The translations under genes were made by a program, and so were the position numbers. 64,000 bases of DNA from assembly GCA_963971405.1 (NCBI GenBank), contig OZ020491.1, positions 16,610,855 to 16,674,854 on the forward strand, written 5' to 3'. Positions 39,601-54,600 of this stretch are shown piece by piece. Every line of letters starts with the position of its first letter. Position 1 is the first letter of the stretch. The notes beneath the pieces are model-generated. The model was not told the origin of the DNA, did not search any database, and saw only the letters and a list, made by a program, of their open reading frames with translations. The DNA comes from Psococerastis gibbosa. Its lineage: Eukaryota > Arthropoda > Insecta > Psocodea > Psocidae.

Positions 39601-42600
39601 CGGTTTAAAAATAACTCCGGTGGTTCTTGCCAGATTCACCTGGCCACGATTATTTTAGAGGTGCAGGTGTTGTCAGCTAGGGACTGTATGCAAAGTTGTT
39701 ATTTTACTTTTTAAATATAATTTAAAGATAATCTTAAATTATTTCTGAAACCCAAGTGAATCAATCACATATTGAACTTATTGTACTGTAGAACTTAGGA
39801 TACATTAAGGAATAGTGTATTTGAGACTGGGGGTTGTTCAAATATTAATTCTGACAGCAATGTGGTGGAAACCTAACTTGATTGCTGTTCTTCTTTTCCA
39901 TTACAGGCAACGACACATTACAAATTTGAAGTATCTGCTTGGACGTCTCTGGGGCGAGGACCCAGCCGCATAGCTACCATTCAATCTGGAGTCGAACCCG
40001 TGCTTCCACATCCGCCTACGAAACTCGCTGTAACCAACATAGAAGCATTTTCAGTTGTCTTGCAGTTCACACCAGGTAAAATGCTAGAACAATCTTGCTT
40101 GGTTTTTATAAACAACGTTGTACCGCTAAAATCGGGAATAGTGTGCAACAGCTTGGAGGCAAAAGTGTAATTTTGGGAACGAGAAAGCTGATTTCGCCTT
40201 CTACTATTATTTATTAAACGTAGTCTATTGCCGACTAATGACCCATGACGTCATCTTGTGGATGCTAGATTTACTTTTTACTGTGAAGCTAATACTAATA
40301 TCAGACAAATACTGTTCATTTACAAACAGCATGCATGTATGATATGGAATTCGCATTTCCTGTTTCAGGTTTCGACGGGAACTCGTCAATAACAAGGTGG
40401 ATTGTGGAAGGTCAGACCGCCAGAAATTCGAGCTGGTTTATAGTAACAGAGCTAACAGATCCGGAGGCATCCACTATTACCGTGACAGATCTCGTCCCAT
40501 TTACGTCGTACAGACTGCGAGTATTTGCACGGAATGTCGTGGGCGTCTCGGAGCCTTCTGAGCCTACCAAGGAGTTCCAAACTATTCAGGCACCTCCTGC
40601 GCATCCACCCTGGAATGTTACTGTTCGGGCTATGAGTGCTACTGAACTGCGTGTTCGCTGGATTGTAAGTAATCGTATAAATGTACATATGAACCAATCG
40701 AGCCCCTACACCTCTAAATGAATTGCTGGCGGAAGCAGGGGACCAATAGAAGATCCGCCATATTTTGGCCTCAAATTTTTGCGCCAATTGAAACTCATTA
40801 GTTATCTTATGGTACCTAACCCAAGATTTTTATAACTAAAAAAAATGTGTCTATTGAATATTTAGGCTGTCTAACATCACTATTATGATAAATATGCTTT
40901 CCCAAAATAGCTAAAAATTATGTGGATTACAAATAAACAATAGCATCAAATAAGTTCAATCGTCCAAAACAGCAACTGTACTGTATGAAATTTCAAATGT
41001 AGCAAATGCAAAATTAAATTATAGGCAGTAATAACAGGGCAACAAAAAGACATTTTCTCTTAGTTTTTAAATAAAATACAGAATACCCCCTGCTGTGAGC
41101 CCAAAAATGGCGGAAGTCAAATGACCATGTGACACTAGCGCCAATGGTTCTTCTAGTGTATTATATAAGTTTTTTGGTACCAATACGCGTGGGAGCGCTC
41201 GAGCCAAGTTCTCTCATAACCTGCTACATCACCTTTCGTTTTTGTAATTCGGTTAGGTAATTCGACTGGGGAAGCAGTGGGCTGTAGTTTACGAGTAGCT
41301 AAATGGGAAAAGTAAGGGGCCCCATCTTGCGAAGAATGCGGGGAGGCTGGAGGTTACGGCTAGAGGAGAATTCGGGGACACAAACACAAAGCACACACAA
41401 GTAGGTGAATGTAGAGAAAGCGTTCGCCACGAACTGTGGATTAATATAATAATATATAGTGTGTTTGACTTAATATACCTGTATGTTACAACCTCTTCAG
41501 CTTTCGCATAAAACTTTATAAAAATAATAAAATATTATCTTATAAAGGCATTTTTAACATTTCTTGCAGCCTTTGCAGCAAACTGAATGGTTTGGTAACC
41601 CTAGTGGATACCATATACACTATACTGAGCTCGGTAACGGAAGGCAAAAAAACGTGGTTATAGAAGATCATACGGCTAATTCGCACATACTCGAGCATTT
41701 GGAGGAGTTTGCGTTGTACGAAGTAACGATGGCGTCATTTAATGATGTTGGTAGCTCTGATCAGAGTCCGTCTGCAGTGGAAAGAACGCGGGAGTCTGTC
41801 CCTAGTTTTGGACCAATGTCTGTGGAAGCCAATGCTACTAGTTCGACGACCATTGTTGTCAAATGGGGTGATGTGCCAAAGGAGCATCAGAATGGTCTTA
41901 TTGAGGGGTAAGGTCTTTTTGCTCTGTAATGTTTTAATAGCTCATGCGAAATATGACGACTTCCTCATTGTCTATACGTAAAGGCATCACTCATCAACCT
42001 TTCTGAACTGTACAAATTTTAGCGATACCTTCTCAATTGTATTACGATTCAGTATGTCTTGAAGCAAACGCCATTGTCCAGTAGATTGGGACTAAATTTA
42101 TGCGATTTCTCGTGAAATGATATGAAAAATAATGTAATTTATCAATTATTCCATGGGTCAACGTGCTTCATGTGCCTGATTTTCCTTTCAGATATAAAGT
42201 GTACTACGCGGCCAATGCCCGTGCCCCATTTCAGTTCAAAATTATTCCAAGCAATGCGACTTACACGACCACGCTGACTGAGTTAAAAAAGTTTGTTGTC
42301 TACCATATTCAAGTCATGGCTTACACTAGGCTGGGTGATGGCTCGCTTAGTATGCCTCCTATACGAGTGCAAACGTTTGAAGACAGTAAGTGTAATACCA
42401 AAAAAAAGTTTGTTTTGTCAATGTACAACTATCTTATAGAAATTGTTAGGACGTCAAATCCCATTGTTTTGATTGGTTGGGCGCGTTTGAGCCCGTGATC
42501 CGATTAGTTGGGCACAACATCTTTACTCAATGGATTTATATCAAATACGATAGTTGGACAAAATCTTGATAGCTTGATTTTAACCGTATTGGGCTTATGG

Positions 42601-45600
42601 CGAGAGCCACCCGCTTACACTGATTATCAACCGCGGAACCGTCGATTGCCTGATCTGTGGATGGCCATCTTGCTAGCCTGACTGAGACAAGCTTACTTAC
42701 TGAAACAATGTAAGCATGACTTTACCAAGTTGGATTTACCAGTAAAAGTCAGAGTACAATTAACTCTGGAGAGAATGAGTGCAGTTGTATTCGGGATCGG
42801 TATATTCTTGATGCTCTGCGTGATTAAACAATTGGAAAGCTAAAATATTTATCTGAAAGGGTTAACAATATAGCTGTTTGAAATTGGATGTGCATTTTTA
42901 ATTGTTCATCTATTATTTTTTAGCGCCTGGGCCTCCTTCCAATGTTTCTTTCCCTGATGTTACATTTACTACCGCGAGAATAATCTGGGACGTCCCTGCT
43001 GAACCTAATGGGAAAATTCTAGCATACAGGTTAATATTTTATATTACATTACACCACCTTATTAGGTTTACTATGTAACTGCACATATTAGGTTAGCTGC
43101 TGGAGTTACATATTTCTGCACTGTACGTGTAAAACACGGTTTTTATGCTCATAGACTATATTGGGCAACATGGACAGCCTTGTCGTTCGTCTCAAATAGA
43201 TTGTTAACAGTGCAGGTCAGGGCAGGACCAGCAGATGTGCGGTGTTTTGAACAGCACCACAGTCACACTGCACATTCTTGGCAGTAGGCAGTCTTAAAGA
43301 TAGTAAGGTAGAATAAGACTATATTTCTAAATTTATTGTTTTCTCTACAGAGTTGACTACCATTTAGACGCACAAGCGAGTGTGAACCTAAGCCGGGAGT
43401 TCCCACCGTCGGACAGAACATTCCGCGCGACCGGGCTAGACCCCGAGCAATACTATCTGTTTGCTGTGACTGCGCAGACGAGGCTTGGTTGGGGCAAAAC
43501 TGCGTTTGCCCTAGTGTTCACCACCAACAATAGGGAGCCGCCTCAACCGCCCTCAGCCCCGCAGATTTCTAGAAGTCAAGTGCAGAGTGAGCGGATCACG
43601 TTCAGTTGGACACCAGGCAGGGATGGTTTTGCACCTTTGAGGTATGTTACTGGATGTAGATCGATTCGATTTCTATAAAATATAATCTTCAATGGCGAAG
43701 TTTAGTTTACTTGACTTGTGATGAGATGTAGTGAGACGCTGGTACTTCGTCGTCCAAGCTGGCTGTGGCCAGTGATAGAGGTGCCATATTGTCCATAGTA
43801 GCAGTTGTGGAAGATCACCTTACGCCTAACGTGAAATTTAGCTTCGTCGCAATCATTTAATCTTGATAATCGCCCACCAACTGCTCGCAGACGATTTGAT
43901 GCTTCACTAGAAAATTGGTTGTGTTGGGGGATTTGAACCCAGCACTTAATTGAATGAAGATCGCGTTCATAACCACTGCTCAATAGCTCTAGAGTGTAAC
44001 CTTTACTGTTTCGTTGTAGGTACTACACAGTTCATCAGTCGGAGGGGAAAGGACCGTGGATGCCTATACCTGAAAAAGTTGACCCGCAAGTGACTTCTTA
44101 CACAGCTGTCAATTTGAAGCCGTTCGCAAGCTATCGTTTCCGTATTCAGGCTAGTAATGATATCGGACCGAGTGGATGGAGTCCTGAGTCGACCCAAGTT
44201 AGGACACTTCCTGCTGGTGTGTTAATTTAAAAATATTTCCTGTCGTAGAGAGCGTAGTATTGTTTATTGTGAACTGCGCAGATCATAGGTGTGACGAAAG
44301 TCTGGGATGGTCGTCAGCACTTGTAGGCTTTTAAACTGAAATGGAACATACAATGGGGACTGCAACTTGCTGCAAGTCAAGAATTACCGATAAGAAGCAG
44401 AAGATAAGAATCCAGAAGCTATGCTTAAATACACCTTTAACTTATTTTCCACTGCTGAATTGTATTCGATAACAAATGTATTGCAGCATTATATGGTATA
44501 TAATACTGACATTAAACTAACTTAGGTTAAGAGCACCTTGTAATAACCGAAATTAGAGGTTCTAGAAAAATTTGGGTGGGATCTAGATCCTCTAATTCCG
44601 GTTATTCGTTAACAAGTTCAAACTTGCAATTTGACTGTAGGCTGAATTGGGCACAATGAGTTCTTAAGCATTGTTTTTCCTTTCAGCTCCCAGCCGTGGC
44701 GTCACCAACCTGAAGGTAGTGCCGATTACAGTCTCTAGTGTGCGCGTGCAATGGACGCCCGTTGACGAGGGGTTCTGGAGTGGTGACCAAGAGACCGGAG
44801 GGTACAGAGTTATTTATCAACCTTCGTCAGACTTCCCCACAGCCCTGCAGGACACACCCAAGGAGGACGTTTTAGGCATTCGGGTGCGTAAAGTGGAATG
44901 TGTTAATTGTTTTAGTAATTTTTTATACTACAATACTACAGTCGTGTCATGTACATATTATTGTAAATAGCAGATGAGATTCGCATCATACAAGTTCTGA
45001 CAAGAGCAATAAGCCATGATTGCAATGGATGGAAAAGTAATCAATGACCACTCTTGGTGAGATAATTTATGTGGCGACTAATCCGAATAAATGATAAAAA
45101 CGTTCATAAAATACCATTGCAAATACATAAGAACCGGTCCGAGTTAGTAGATAGAGAAAATGAGTAATTTCATGGTAAATAATTTTCCTATGGTTAAATT
45201 TCCGATAACTGGGGGGGGGGGGGGGGTTGTCCACCTGACGTCACTGGAGGTGAGGTAAATTCTAGATAGGTCAGACCTACACATTACCACACAGCAATAC
45301 TGGCAGGGCACGCAATGCATTTGAACGTGTATTTTCTATCATTTTTCAAAAAAACATTTTTTTGTACAAAACTAAACACTTCTGGGAAAGCAACCTGTCC
45401 GGTTTCGTTACTCAATTTAACACCTAAAACATACCTGAAGGTTGAACTTATCGATGGATACGTTTCGCAGAAAAATTATTTTTTAGTCATTTTTCATTAA
45501 AATTAAGTTATTTTTATTTTTTTACCCCCAGTAGCAAACTATCAAGGGGCAAGCGACCCCCCGTATTTACTCAACATTAATGACGACTACAATATATGTG

Positions 45601-48600
45601 AATTTAAAAGAAATCGTTGCAGTCTGTTTTGAGAAATAATTTTTTTAGATGTTTTTTTGGAGTTTTTTGAGAATAAAACCCCCCAAATTGAGTTAGCCCA
45701 AATTTAGAAAAATGGTCCCGATATGATTATTGTGAACCTACATGCCGAATTTTATCATAATCGACCGAGTAGTTTGCCCGGAAATCGAAGAACAGACAGA
45801 CAGACATTTCGTAAAAACCACTTTTTTGGGTTACTGGGACCTCAAAACGTGTAATTCCGTTGAAATCTCGGAATCGAAAATTTGGACCGTCACAAAGCTT
45901 TCCTTATACTACGTATAAATTGGAAAGCAACAAGTCGTAACACAAACGCAAAAGAATAACTTATGCGGCAATATGTGTAAATTATCCTAAATAAACCCCC
46001 AATGAATGTAAATTGGCATGTGGGAATTAAAGCATAGTACTAATTAATTTACTTGATGTTAAATGTTGCATATTCATATGCGGAACTTGAAGAACCAATT
46101 GAGTGTCTTCTGCATTATTTACAAGCATGCCGATTAGTTTTAATATCGTGATAAAATGTTTTAAATAATACCCCGGTCTTTTTTATGCTGTTAAGTGCTT
46201 GCTTTGATTGCCTAGTCCCCAGGATTTAAAAAATAGTTTTTGGCGGGCTCGAATGTCCCATCTCGCCTATATAGAACTCTAGGCTGATTGATTCCGTCCG
46301 CTATACCGCACAATGTTTAATTTCGTTCTTACAGTTGAATGTTTCTTTGCAGAAAGACCAGGTGGTTCTGAGTGATTTAACACGTGATAAAAACTACGAA
46401 ATCGTGGTGGTCCCATTTAATTCGCAAGGAGATGGCCCTCCAAGTCCCCCTGTCACAGTTTATGTGGGCGAAGCTGTACCTACCGGTGAACCGAGGAACC
46501 TCGAAGCGGAACCTGTGAGCTCTACGGAAGTAAGACTGAGATGGACGCCGCCGACACAAAGCCAACAGAACGGGGATCTTCTAGGTTATAAGGTAGGCCG
46601 TAGGGTATAAGATGGAGTATTAACTATGTTATGCTATGAAGATTGGAATTTGGCAATGAGACAACAGAATATCTAAGCCGTTTAAAAGGAACCTGATCTG
46701 TTACCACTACTCAAAAACACTCGGAAATGGTTTTTGGCTATACATTCTGTCATTCTTCTTTCATTGTCATTTGAACTGTTTTAGATTTTCTATTTGGTAA
46801 CCGACGCACCGCAGCAATCCGATCGGAAAACGGAAGAAGAAATAGAAGTCGTACCAGCCAGTTTCACATCACACAGCTTGATTTTCTTAGACAAGTACAC
46901 GCAGTACCGTATACAGATATTGGCGTTTAATCCTGCTGGCGACGGCCCCAGATCGACTTCCATTGCTGTGCGGACTCATCAGGGGCTTCCGGGGCCACCG
47001 GCGACTTTGGTTTTCTCGGAGATCACTATGAGCAGTCTAATGGTGAGGTTAATAAAACTGTACGGTTTGGCAGGTATTGCTGCAAACATTTATTTTTAAA
47101 AAACTTACCAGTTATGGCTCTATAGTTGGTATAAAACGGAAGTTTGATACTCGATACACAAGGTAAAAGGAAAAGTTTTCCACCCAACACTAACCTAACC
47201 TTCACTGGCAGTGATAAAATGAAGCTGCCAGACATTTTGTAGACCACTAAATTCAAATTGAGTTTTGGTCATGAGAGAGGATTCTCTTCCAGTCAGGATC
47301 CTCAATGTCGTGCCACGGCGTTTTTAAACTGATTTAAACGGATTATATTCCCGTATTGATTTTATAGGTAAAGAGTCGTCCATGTCTTCATATTATACTA
47401 TTTTCTAGGTTTCCTGGCAACCTCCTCGTAAACGCAATGGAGAAATCATCGGGTATATTGTAACATACGAGACGGTTGGGAAAAATGAGCAGTTTAGCAA
47501 ACAAGTTAAACAGAAAGTAGCCGAAACTAGTCTGCTCGTGTCTGGCTTGGAAGAAGAGGTACAGTTCAATTACTTAAACATTTTTAAGAGGAGCGATTCA
47601 CAATATTTTAGTAGAGGAAAGCAGTTGAAGATTGAAATTGAAATAAACTAGTAGGCACGTTTAAATCTTAAGAGACAATCGGAGATCAAATACCTCATGA
47701 AATAATATCTGCCGTAGAGTTGTCAAAAATATCAGGGCAGACAGGAGTAATCTTTCTGAGCATTTTGATATATGATATAATATGTACCTGTTTGTAACAT
47801 TATTTGGCCACAATTATTGATTTGTAAAAAAAACGATTGGTGTGGTAGGCCCGAGGAAGTTCAAGAACTGCGGCCAATTGGTGTTAGTGAAGAAGGCCAC
47901 ATGTCCTGTATCGAAATGTAGAAAAGCATTTCTTCTAATGGAACGAATATTTTTGACGGCCCTACGATCGATATTACTTGTACAAAACACGCGTAGTGGG
48001 GGGTACTACGATTTGCTCTTAAAGAAGGGACATTGTTTTGTTCCTAACATAGGATGCATTGCACATTTCAAATTTTTGTCGCTAAAGTGGAGGACTTTCA
48101 ATATTATTAAAAATAAAATAACTTAGTCAAGCATTACTAAAAAGAAAAAATATATATGCAAGCGAGCGGCTGTAAAAAACTGTTAATTGTCAAGTTATGT
48201 AGTGTTGCTTGTGTGTCGTAGCCTAACTAAGTTATTGTATTTTATTTCTTACTACGACTACGACGAAGTATTACAAAGTGAATGTGGAAAATATTACTGA
48301 AATAGTGTAATACCGTTCCTTCGGTCGTTTCAGGTTACCTATTTGTTCACTGTCCGGGCTCAAACATTAGACTACGGTCCTGCCACTATTGGGAACGTTA
48401 CTACCGGGCCTCAGGAAGGTTCACCTGGTCGACCGAAGGATCTGCAAATTGGTAAAACCGTGTCAAGTGTCGACTTGCATTGGACTAATGGCAACTCTGG
48501 GAAGGGACCAATCCTTGGATACTACATCCAGACCAAGAGAAAAGGTATGACTCTCCTCCAATTTTTAGTGCCTAGTAGATGAACTAACTAACTATGTAGG

Positions 48601-51600
48601 TGAGATGGGACATTCGAGCGCGCCAAAAATATTTTTTTTTATTCTGGGCCCACTTGATGCCACGTGTCCTATGACAAGCCATTGAAAAAACGAAGCAGGT
48701 GGCCTCTGGGTTAACAATATATTTTTGGCGCATTTGAATTATCCCATCACTCCTGTATAGAACTCAAGGGGTTTCTTTTTTGAATAGGATTCTTTTGCTA
48801 ATATTTCTCAGGCAGTATTGACCTTTGTGGGCCTGGCAAGTTTACACTGGTCAGAGATAGTCCTGTTGGTAGAGATCTAGACTATGAAACGGAAGGTCGT
48901 CGTTCGAGACTCCATATACAAACGGTTTCCACCTGGCCTGCATCCACCCAACCCTCAGGGGCGTAAAGTTGGGGTGGGGCACGGTCCAACTTGCCCCCCC
49001 CCCCCCCCCCCCCGCCTCGAGCATTGTAAGACGTGGTTCATACTTCATGGTCCCCTTTGCAGCAATATGAATATAAGCATTCCTCTTTTAGCTGTGTAAA
49101 ACCTACAGCTATACTTTACAACTATTAAAATGCGTAAAACCCTTTTTTACTCTTATATTTTCAATTTTTCCTTATCCTGCCTGATGACGTCATAAGGTCT
49201 ACTTAGTTTTACCCCCGCCATCATTCTAAAACTTTCGCCTCTGCCAACCCTAATGGGTACCTTAGCTTCAACGGCAGCCGGGTAAATGGCTTCCGGACAT
49301 GTTAACCACAACATACCAAATGGTACAGTGGTCCAAAGGATCTCTACCAGTTCTCAGAGCTTGACCCTTATTAGTTTGTTGTGCCACGGCCAGTTTAGAC
49401 TTATAAAGGTAATTTTTCTCTGCAACTATAAAAATATTTCAACACTTTCTCTTTTTTATTTGTGTAGTAGTGTACAATGTGTAGTTGATAACAGTAACAG
49501 TAATAAATAATGCAATGTCATTAGCATCATTGGCAACAACCAGAGTTTTGTTTTCTCACATGGCTACGCCAAAAGCAGGGGCATTAACTCAACTCGCTGT
49601 AGAGCTTACAACTTGATGACCGAGCCCAGCTACTTGATCAGGCATCAGGGCCTTAATTAAGAGTGATTGCAGATAGTTGTTCTAAGCTTTTGAGGCAAGG
49701 GGCCGTCCATTAATCACGTGATGTTTTTTTAAACATTTTTTAACCCCCCTCTCCCCCTTGGAGATACATGGTGAGGTTTAAGACTACCCCCCCCCCCCAA
49801 ATCATGGGTATTTTTTAGTGTAATCATGCGTGAAATCATGCGATCCTGCATTTGACGAAAAAATAAATACTCGTGATATCTTACTATACCCCCCTCGCTC
49901 CCCCTGTTTTGCCGACCCCTCCCCCCATCGAACCTCACGTGAGTAATGGACGGCCCCCAACCCATGATTACTGCCGGTCAGATCACCGTGTCATTGCTAA
50001 GATAAACACATAATGTAACAGTTGATAGTTTTTATTTTTATTTTGATAAAAGCCTGTAACGAAGCTGGGACAGTCAATGACTAATCTATGTAGTTCTGCT
50101 CTAATAAGCCATGTAAATTACTTCGAAGGGTCGGTTTTAGCGTGCCCACTTTGTGGACCCCGTTCGACAGAACGTAGAAAATACAGCTAAGGCCAAGTTT
50201 GCCCATAGGGGAACCCATGTATTTTCGTGTATCAAATTTAAGACTTGCCCACCTATAATTTAAACAATCGGCGAAATTCAGAGCCGTAAAGTTTTTAATA
50301 CTTTGCCAACAGAAATTAAAGTACAGTATCATACTGGTAGTTTTCCAAAATTTAAAAGAATTACAAAAAAAAATTATTTATAATATGCCATTTTCTGAAT
50401 TGAAAGATATTTTGACTCAATGACCTAACTAAATAAATAAATAAAAGATTCTAAGATTTGATGATTATTTTGTAATGTTTTTTGTAATAATTATAAGGGT
50501 CACGACGCAAGTCCCCTTCAAAGGGTGCACTTAGTGTGGCCCTTCTGGTATTTAGTGATTGTATTATATTTTTAATTAATTAATTAATACTCAATAATAT
50601 TAGATGGCGCTCAAAATTGTTCATGTGGCAATTTTTCATTAATGCTAGGTTCACAATCTATAGTAGTGTCTTGTCTTAGTTAATCTTTTGTAATTTGGTG
50701 TCGGTATTTTCTTCTGACTCAGATTCTTCCTTTTTTTTTCTTTCTATGACAATCGTCTCAATATACTACAGCCAGGGAAGACTGGCAACTCCGTAAGTTG
50801 AAGTGGACTGTGACGTCAAGACTAACCGAATAGAGTAGAGCTTGCACTTGTACTAACCCAATCTTAGCGACGCTAGATTAGGCCTGATAACTTGTGGGCT
50901 GATGGTTTATACTGTATGTTAATTATATTGCTATGATGTGTTTGCAAAGGGCATTTACTCGTATGATAGCTTTGGAATTGGAACGTCATCCGTCAGCTAG
51001 ATCCTTGACAACAACTAATACTTACCGTGACACCGCATTGTTAGGTACATGTGCGAGTACGTATATTAACATAAGCTAGTTATCATACTTACCGTATTTA
51101 ACAGGAAGAGCTTCATTTATGTGTTGTTTAGTCAATCAGAACAGCATCGTCTGAAATGAACTCCAGTTGTTCTAGTCTAATATGTGAGTCTCTTCCTCTC
51201 CTTCCTGCCTCTACACTTATAATCGTTAGATTTTGTTTTTAATAAAGAGAGATTATTTCAGTCCCAGTTCCGCTCTCCTGAGATCGTCCTAAAATGTGGC
51301 TTTTGCATCTCTCCTCCTAGTGTACCCTCTTATTTCGTCTTCCAGCCACTTCTTCAAGCACCAGCAGCCCTATCATAAATATTAATAAATAAATAATGAC
51401 TTCAATATAGCTGAGACCACCCTAGCGGAGTTACAACTATTTATAAATATTTATTCTATGTTCTCCACCAATGGTTCCTCCGAATCGGATCGTCTCTTCT
51501 AATGACTAAAATCCCGTCCTCTGACACGGCATATTCCCCCATATTGTTAAATTATGTAGCCCAGTCTTGGATATTCGTTAATAGCCTATTGATGCATGGA

Positions 51601-54600
51601 CGGGAATTTTATAGCATTGAAAAGTATCTTGTGTCGCGCTAACTGCAATATTTACGTGCATATTTCATTGGAAACATCTTGTTGAGCTTTGCGGAGCTTA
51701 GATTGTGTGGCGCAAAACTAAAAGCTTGGTAATTACAAAAATATGATGTGCGTACATACTGTACATACACAGTTGAGCAGTCTCTTGTAGGCCACACTGC
51801 ACTTGATTAAGCTTGGAATTTATGTGATCATCAATGGTTTTTTTAAACTTCATATTAACAGAACATATTTTGTAGCCAGCCCATTCAGATACCCCTTCAG
51901 TAGGATAATATATTATTGTATTATCCCATTTCTTCGTATTTCTTAAGAAGACCAATATTCCTGATGTCCTGAATGTATGTGACATAGCCATACAGTACGT
52001 AGATTAGTTTACTCTAAGTTACCAGTAGCATGTTTATTTTTTTTAATTAAAACAATTGCAGTTTAATTAATTATGCTTACATTTTCAGATGATTCAAGAT
52101 GGCAAATTGTGATTAAAACCAATAATGGACCACTACAAGACTTTACAATTTCATACCAGAATCTCCTCCCATCAACCTCTTACAACTTTCGCGTTATTGC
52201 CTACAACAAGTATGGCATTAGCTATCCAGTTTACGCTGATGATGTGGTAAGTGCAAAATGTTCCAAACATGTTGAAATATGTTGATTGTTGACAGCATTT
52301 TCCTCCCGGAATCGCTAAAGATCAATGTCGGGAAAACAATGTTTTTTGTTTGTTATTTATTTCGCGTTTGGCGTTGGTACAAAATTTCCAGAACTCTCTT
52401 CTTTATGCCATCAGTCTTGAGCTCTCCTGATAAAATGTCTCTGTCATCGTCATTGAAGTCACGTAACAAATTAGAGCCAATAGTACAATGATCTGGCTTG
52501 AACAATTGGCCTGACCAAATCTTTTTTTTTTTTACGGCCACTTGGCTAAGCCAATATCAGGCCGAGGTACAGCACAAACTTAGTTCCTCCTAAATCGTGA
52601 CTACATCGTCCAACTCCCTTGTAAGGAATTGCAGGACCGATGATACCCCTAATTCAAGAGCCATCGCCATAATGTCCCTTACTTCCGTAACCGAGTACCC
52701 CAAACCTTGACGAATGGCAACTGTGAGTCTATCCCTCGCGGCTAGAGCCATGCGTGGGCAGTCCCATGAAATGTGTTCCACCGTTTCCGGTTGGCCACAC
52801 TGATCGCAAGAGGCAGAGTCCACAATTGACATTCGCTGCAGGTGATACTTCGTCCTGGTGTGTCCTGATATTAAGCGTGACGAGGCTGTCACCACGCCTC
52901 GTGACAACTTGAGAGACTCAAACCACCCTCCCCATGCCACTCGGGGGAGGATTGAGTGACAGTACCGCCCCCTCTCATCGCCGTCCCACATCTGCTGCCA
53001 CCAATCACGGCGTCGGCCTTTGACACCGCTATGGCATCTCTTCTCTTCTTGCCAATTATTCCACAAGCTGCTGCTACTACAGCGATCTCATCCACTGTTG
53101 ACATTCTACGCAGAACTGATGTGGGAAAATGTCGCCAACAAATGTTTTCAATTTGCCCAATATTGTCTCCCGACAGATGTTGCCAACTTTTGTATCGCAG
53201 CACATGTTCGTGGCATTACTGTCCCGGCCATTGTGTTGGAATTAGGTGTAATCGCGGCTTAGGCGACCATTCCACATACGTCAATCGTCAATGAAAAATT
53301 GAAAAATGACGTTTTAGCAGACATTAAAGACATACTAAAAATTCTGCTACCACGTCAATTTACGTCATTTTTCAATTTTTCATTGACGATCGACGTATGT
53401 GGAATGAACGCCTTAAGTTGACGTGTTTAGTGTAGTTCGAATCCAGTTTCCGTCCAATTTCCCACATTTCTTTTTGCTAATTTAATGTAACACTAGTATA
53501 AAAACTGATTGTTTCCGATTTGATTGATTTCAACTGCCAGTTATCTTACTTGGAGGTTCCACGGGTAACTTTCATAGTCCACTGAGATACTCCTTGACAA
53601 GATCTTCTGTGCTCAACATTAACTCAGGACATGTAGAGTAGGAATACAGACTCAATCTTTCACCCAGAAGGTTGTTGGTTCGAGTCCCACACTTACTACA
53701 TTTCCTGGCCATGCTTCGGAGGGCATGTAAAACAGGTGGTCCCAGACCTTCCTAGTTGAGTGTTACTCCGCTAGGTTGGCTTAGTAGTAGAACAAAAAGG
53801 CAATATTTATTTATTTAATATAACCCTGTGCATTTTCTGAGATGTCGGTTCTTTCGTTTTTTCAGATCTTGACTCCATCGAAGCTCTACTTGGAATATGG
53901 CTATTTGCAGCAGAAGCCATTTTACAGGCAGACATGGTTCATGGTAGCCCTCGCAGCCTCTTCCATTATTATCATCATTATGGTGATTGCAGTGCTGTGT
54001 GTCAAAAGTAAAACATACAAATACAAACGTGAGTATGGTACGCATCTCCTCCCTTTCTTTCTTTTGTCTTTTGTCTTTTGTCTTTTGTTATGCATGTGCT
54101 GTTAGTTTTCCATTTCCTGGTGCTGGTTGGTATTTATGTATATTTCATTCCCTAGCTTAATTTATTAATTCATTAGGAGACAATCGGACACTTTCAGGAC
54201 GGTTCTTGTACAAAGTCAAATTTCCCGAAAAATATCGATTGTAGGGCCATAATTGATGTGTAGAAGAAATGAAATGAAAAACGTCTTTATATTAGGCGAG
54301 CTTTAGCCCCGAAGGGCTACTCTACGAGGTAACCTATTTACAATTTATATTTCACATTAATATCGGTCCTCGATCTTCCTCTTCAGTTCTTGATATGATA
54401 TTGCTCCTGCGTCTTCTTTTACTTGATCCATGAATTCCTTCTTCGGCCGTCCTCTTCGGTTATTTCCCTCTACTGTGCCCTCGATAATAGTGTGTACCAG
54501 ATTTTCGTGCCTTAGCAAATGCCCCATCCATTTCGCTCTCCTGATTCGTATCTGGGCTACTAACTGTCTTTCTTCCCCGATAGCGTCTAGCACTCTTTCA

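Larger units (their letters stand above)
48545..52088. other. 3.5 kb sdk intron with several repeats
   Basis: Contains a foldback (48604-48770), a SINE family 2 copy (48846-48965) running into a C20 run, a GGGGCCGTCCATTA MITE (49699-49957), a LINE scrap near 51190-51375 (minus) and a SINE tail at 51383-51440 (minus). No host exon was seen. Confidence 0.7.

Noticed and set aside
48846-48920. Functional tRNA gene
   Set aside because: A and B boxes are tRNA-like, but the acceptor stem does not pair and a second copy at 9.4 kb carries the same downstream body, so it is a SINE head.
52956-53262. Plus-strand proline/serine-rich frames
   Set aside because: They are antisense to the second RNase H LINE fragment.
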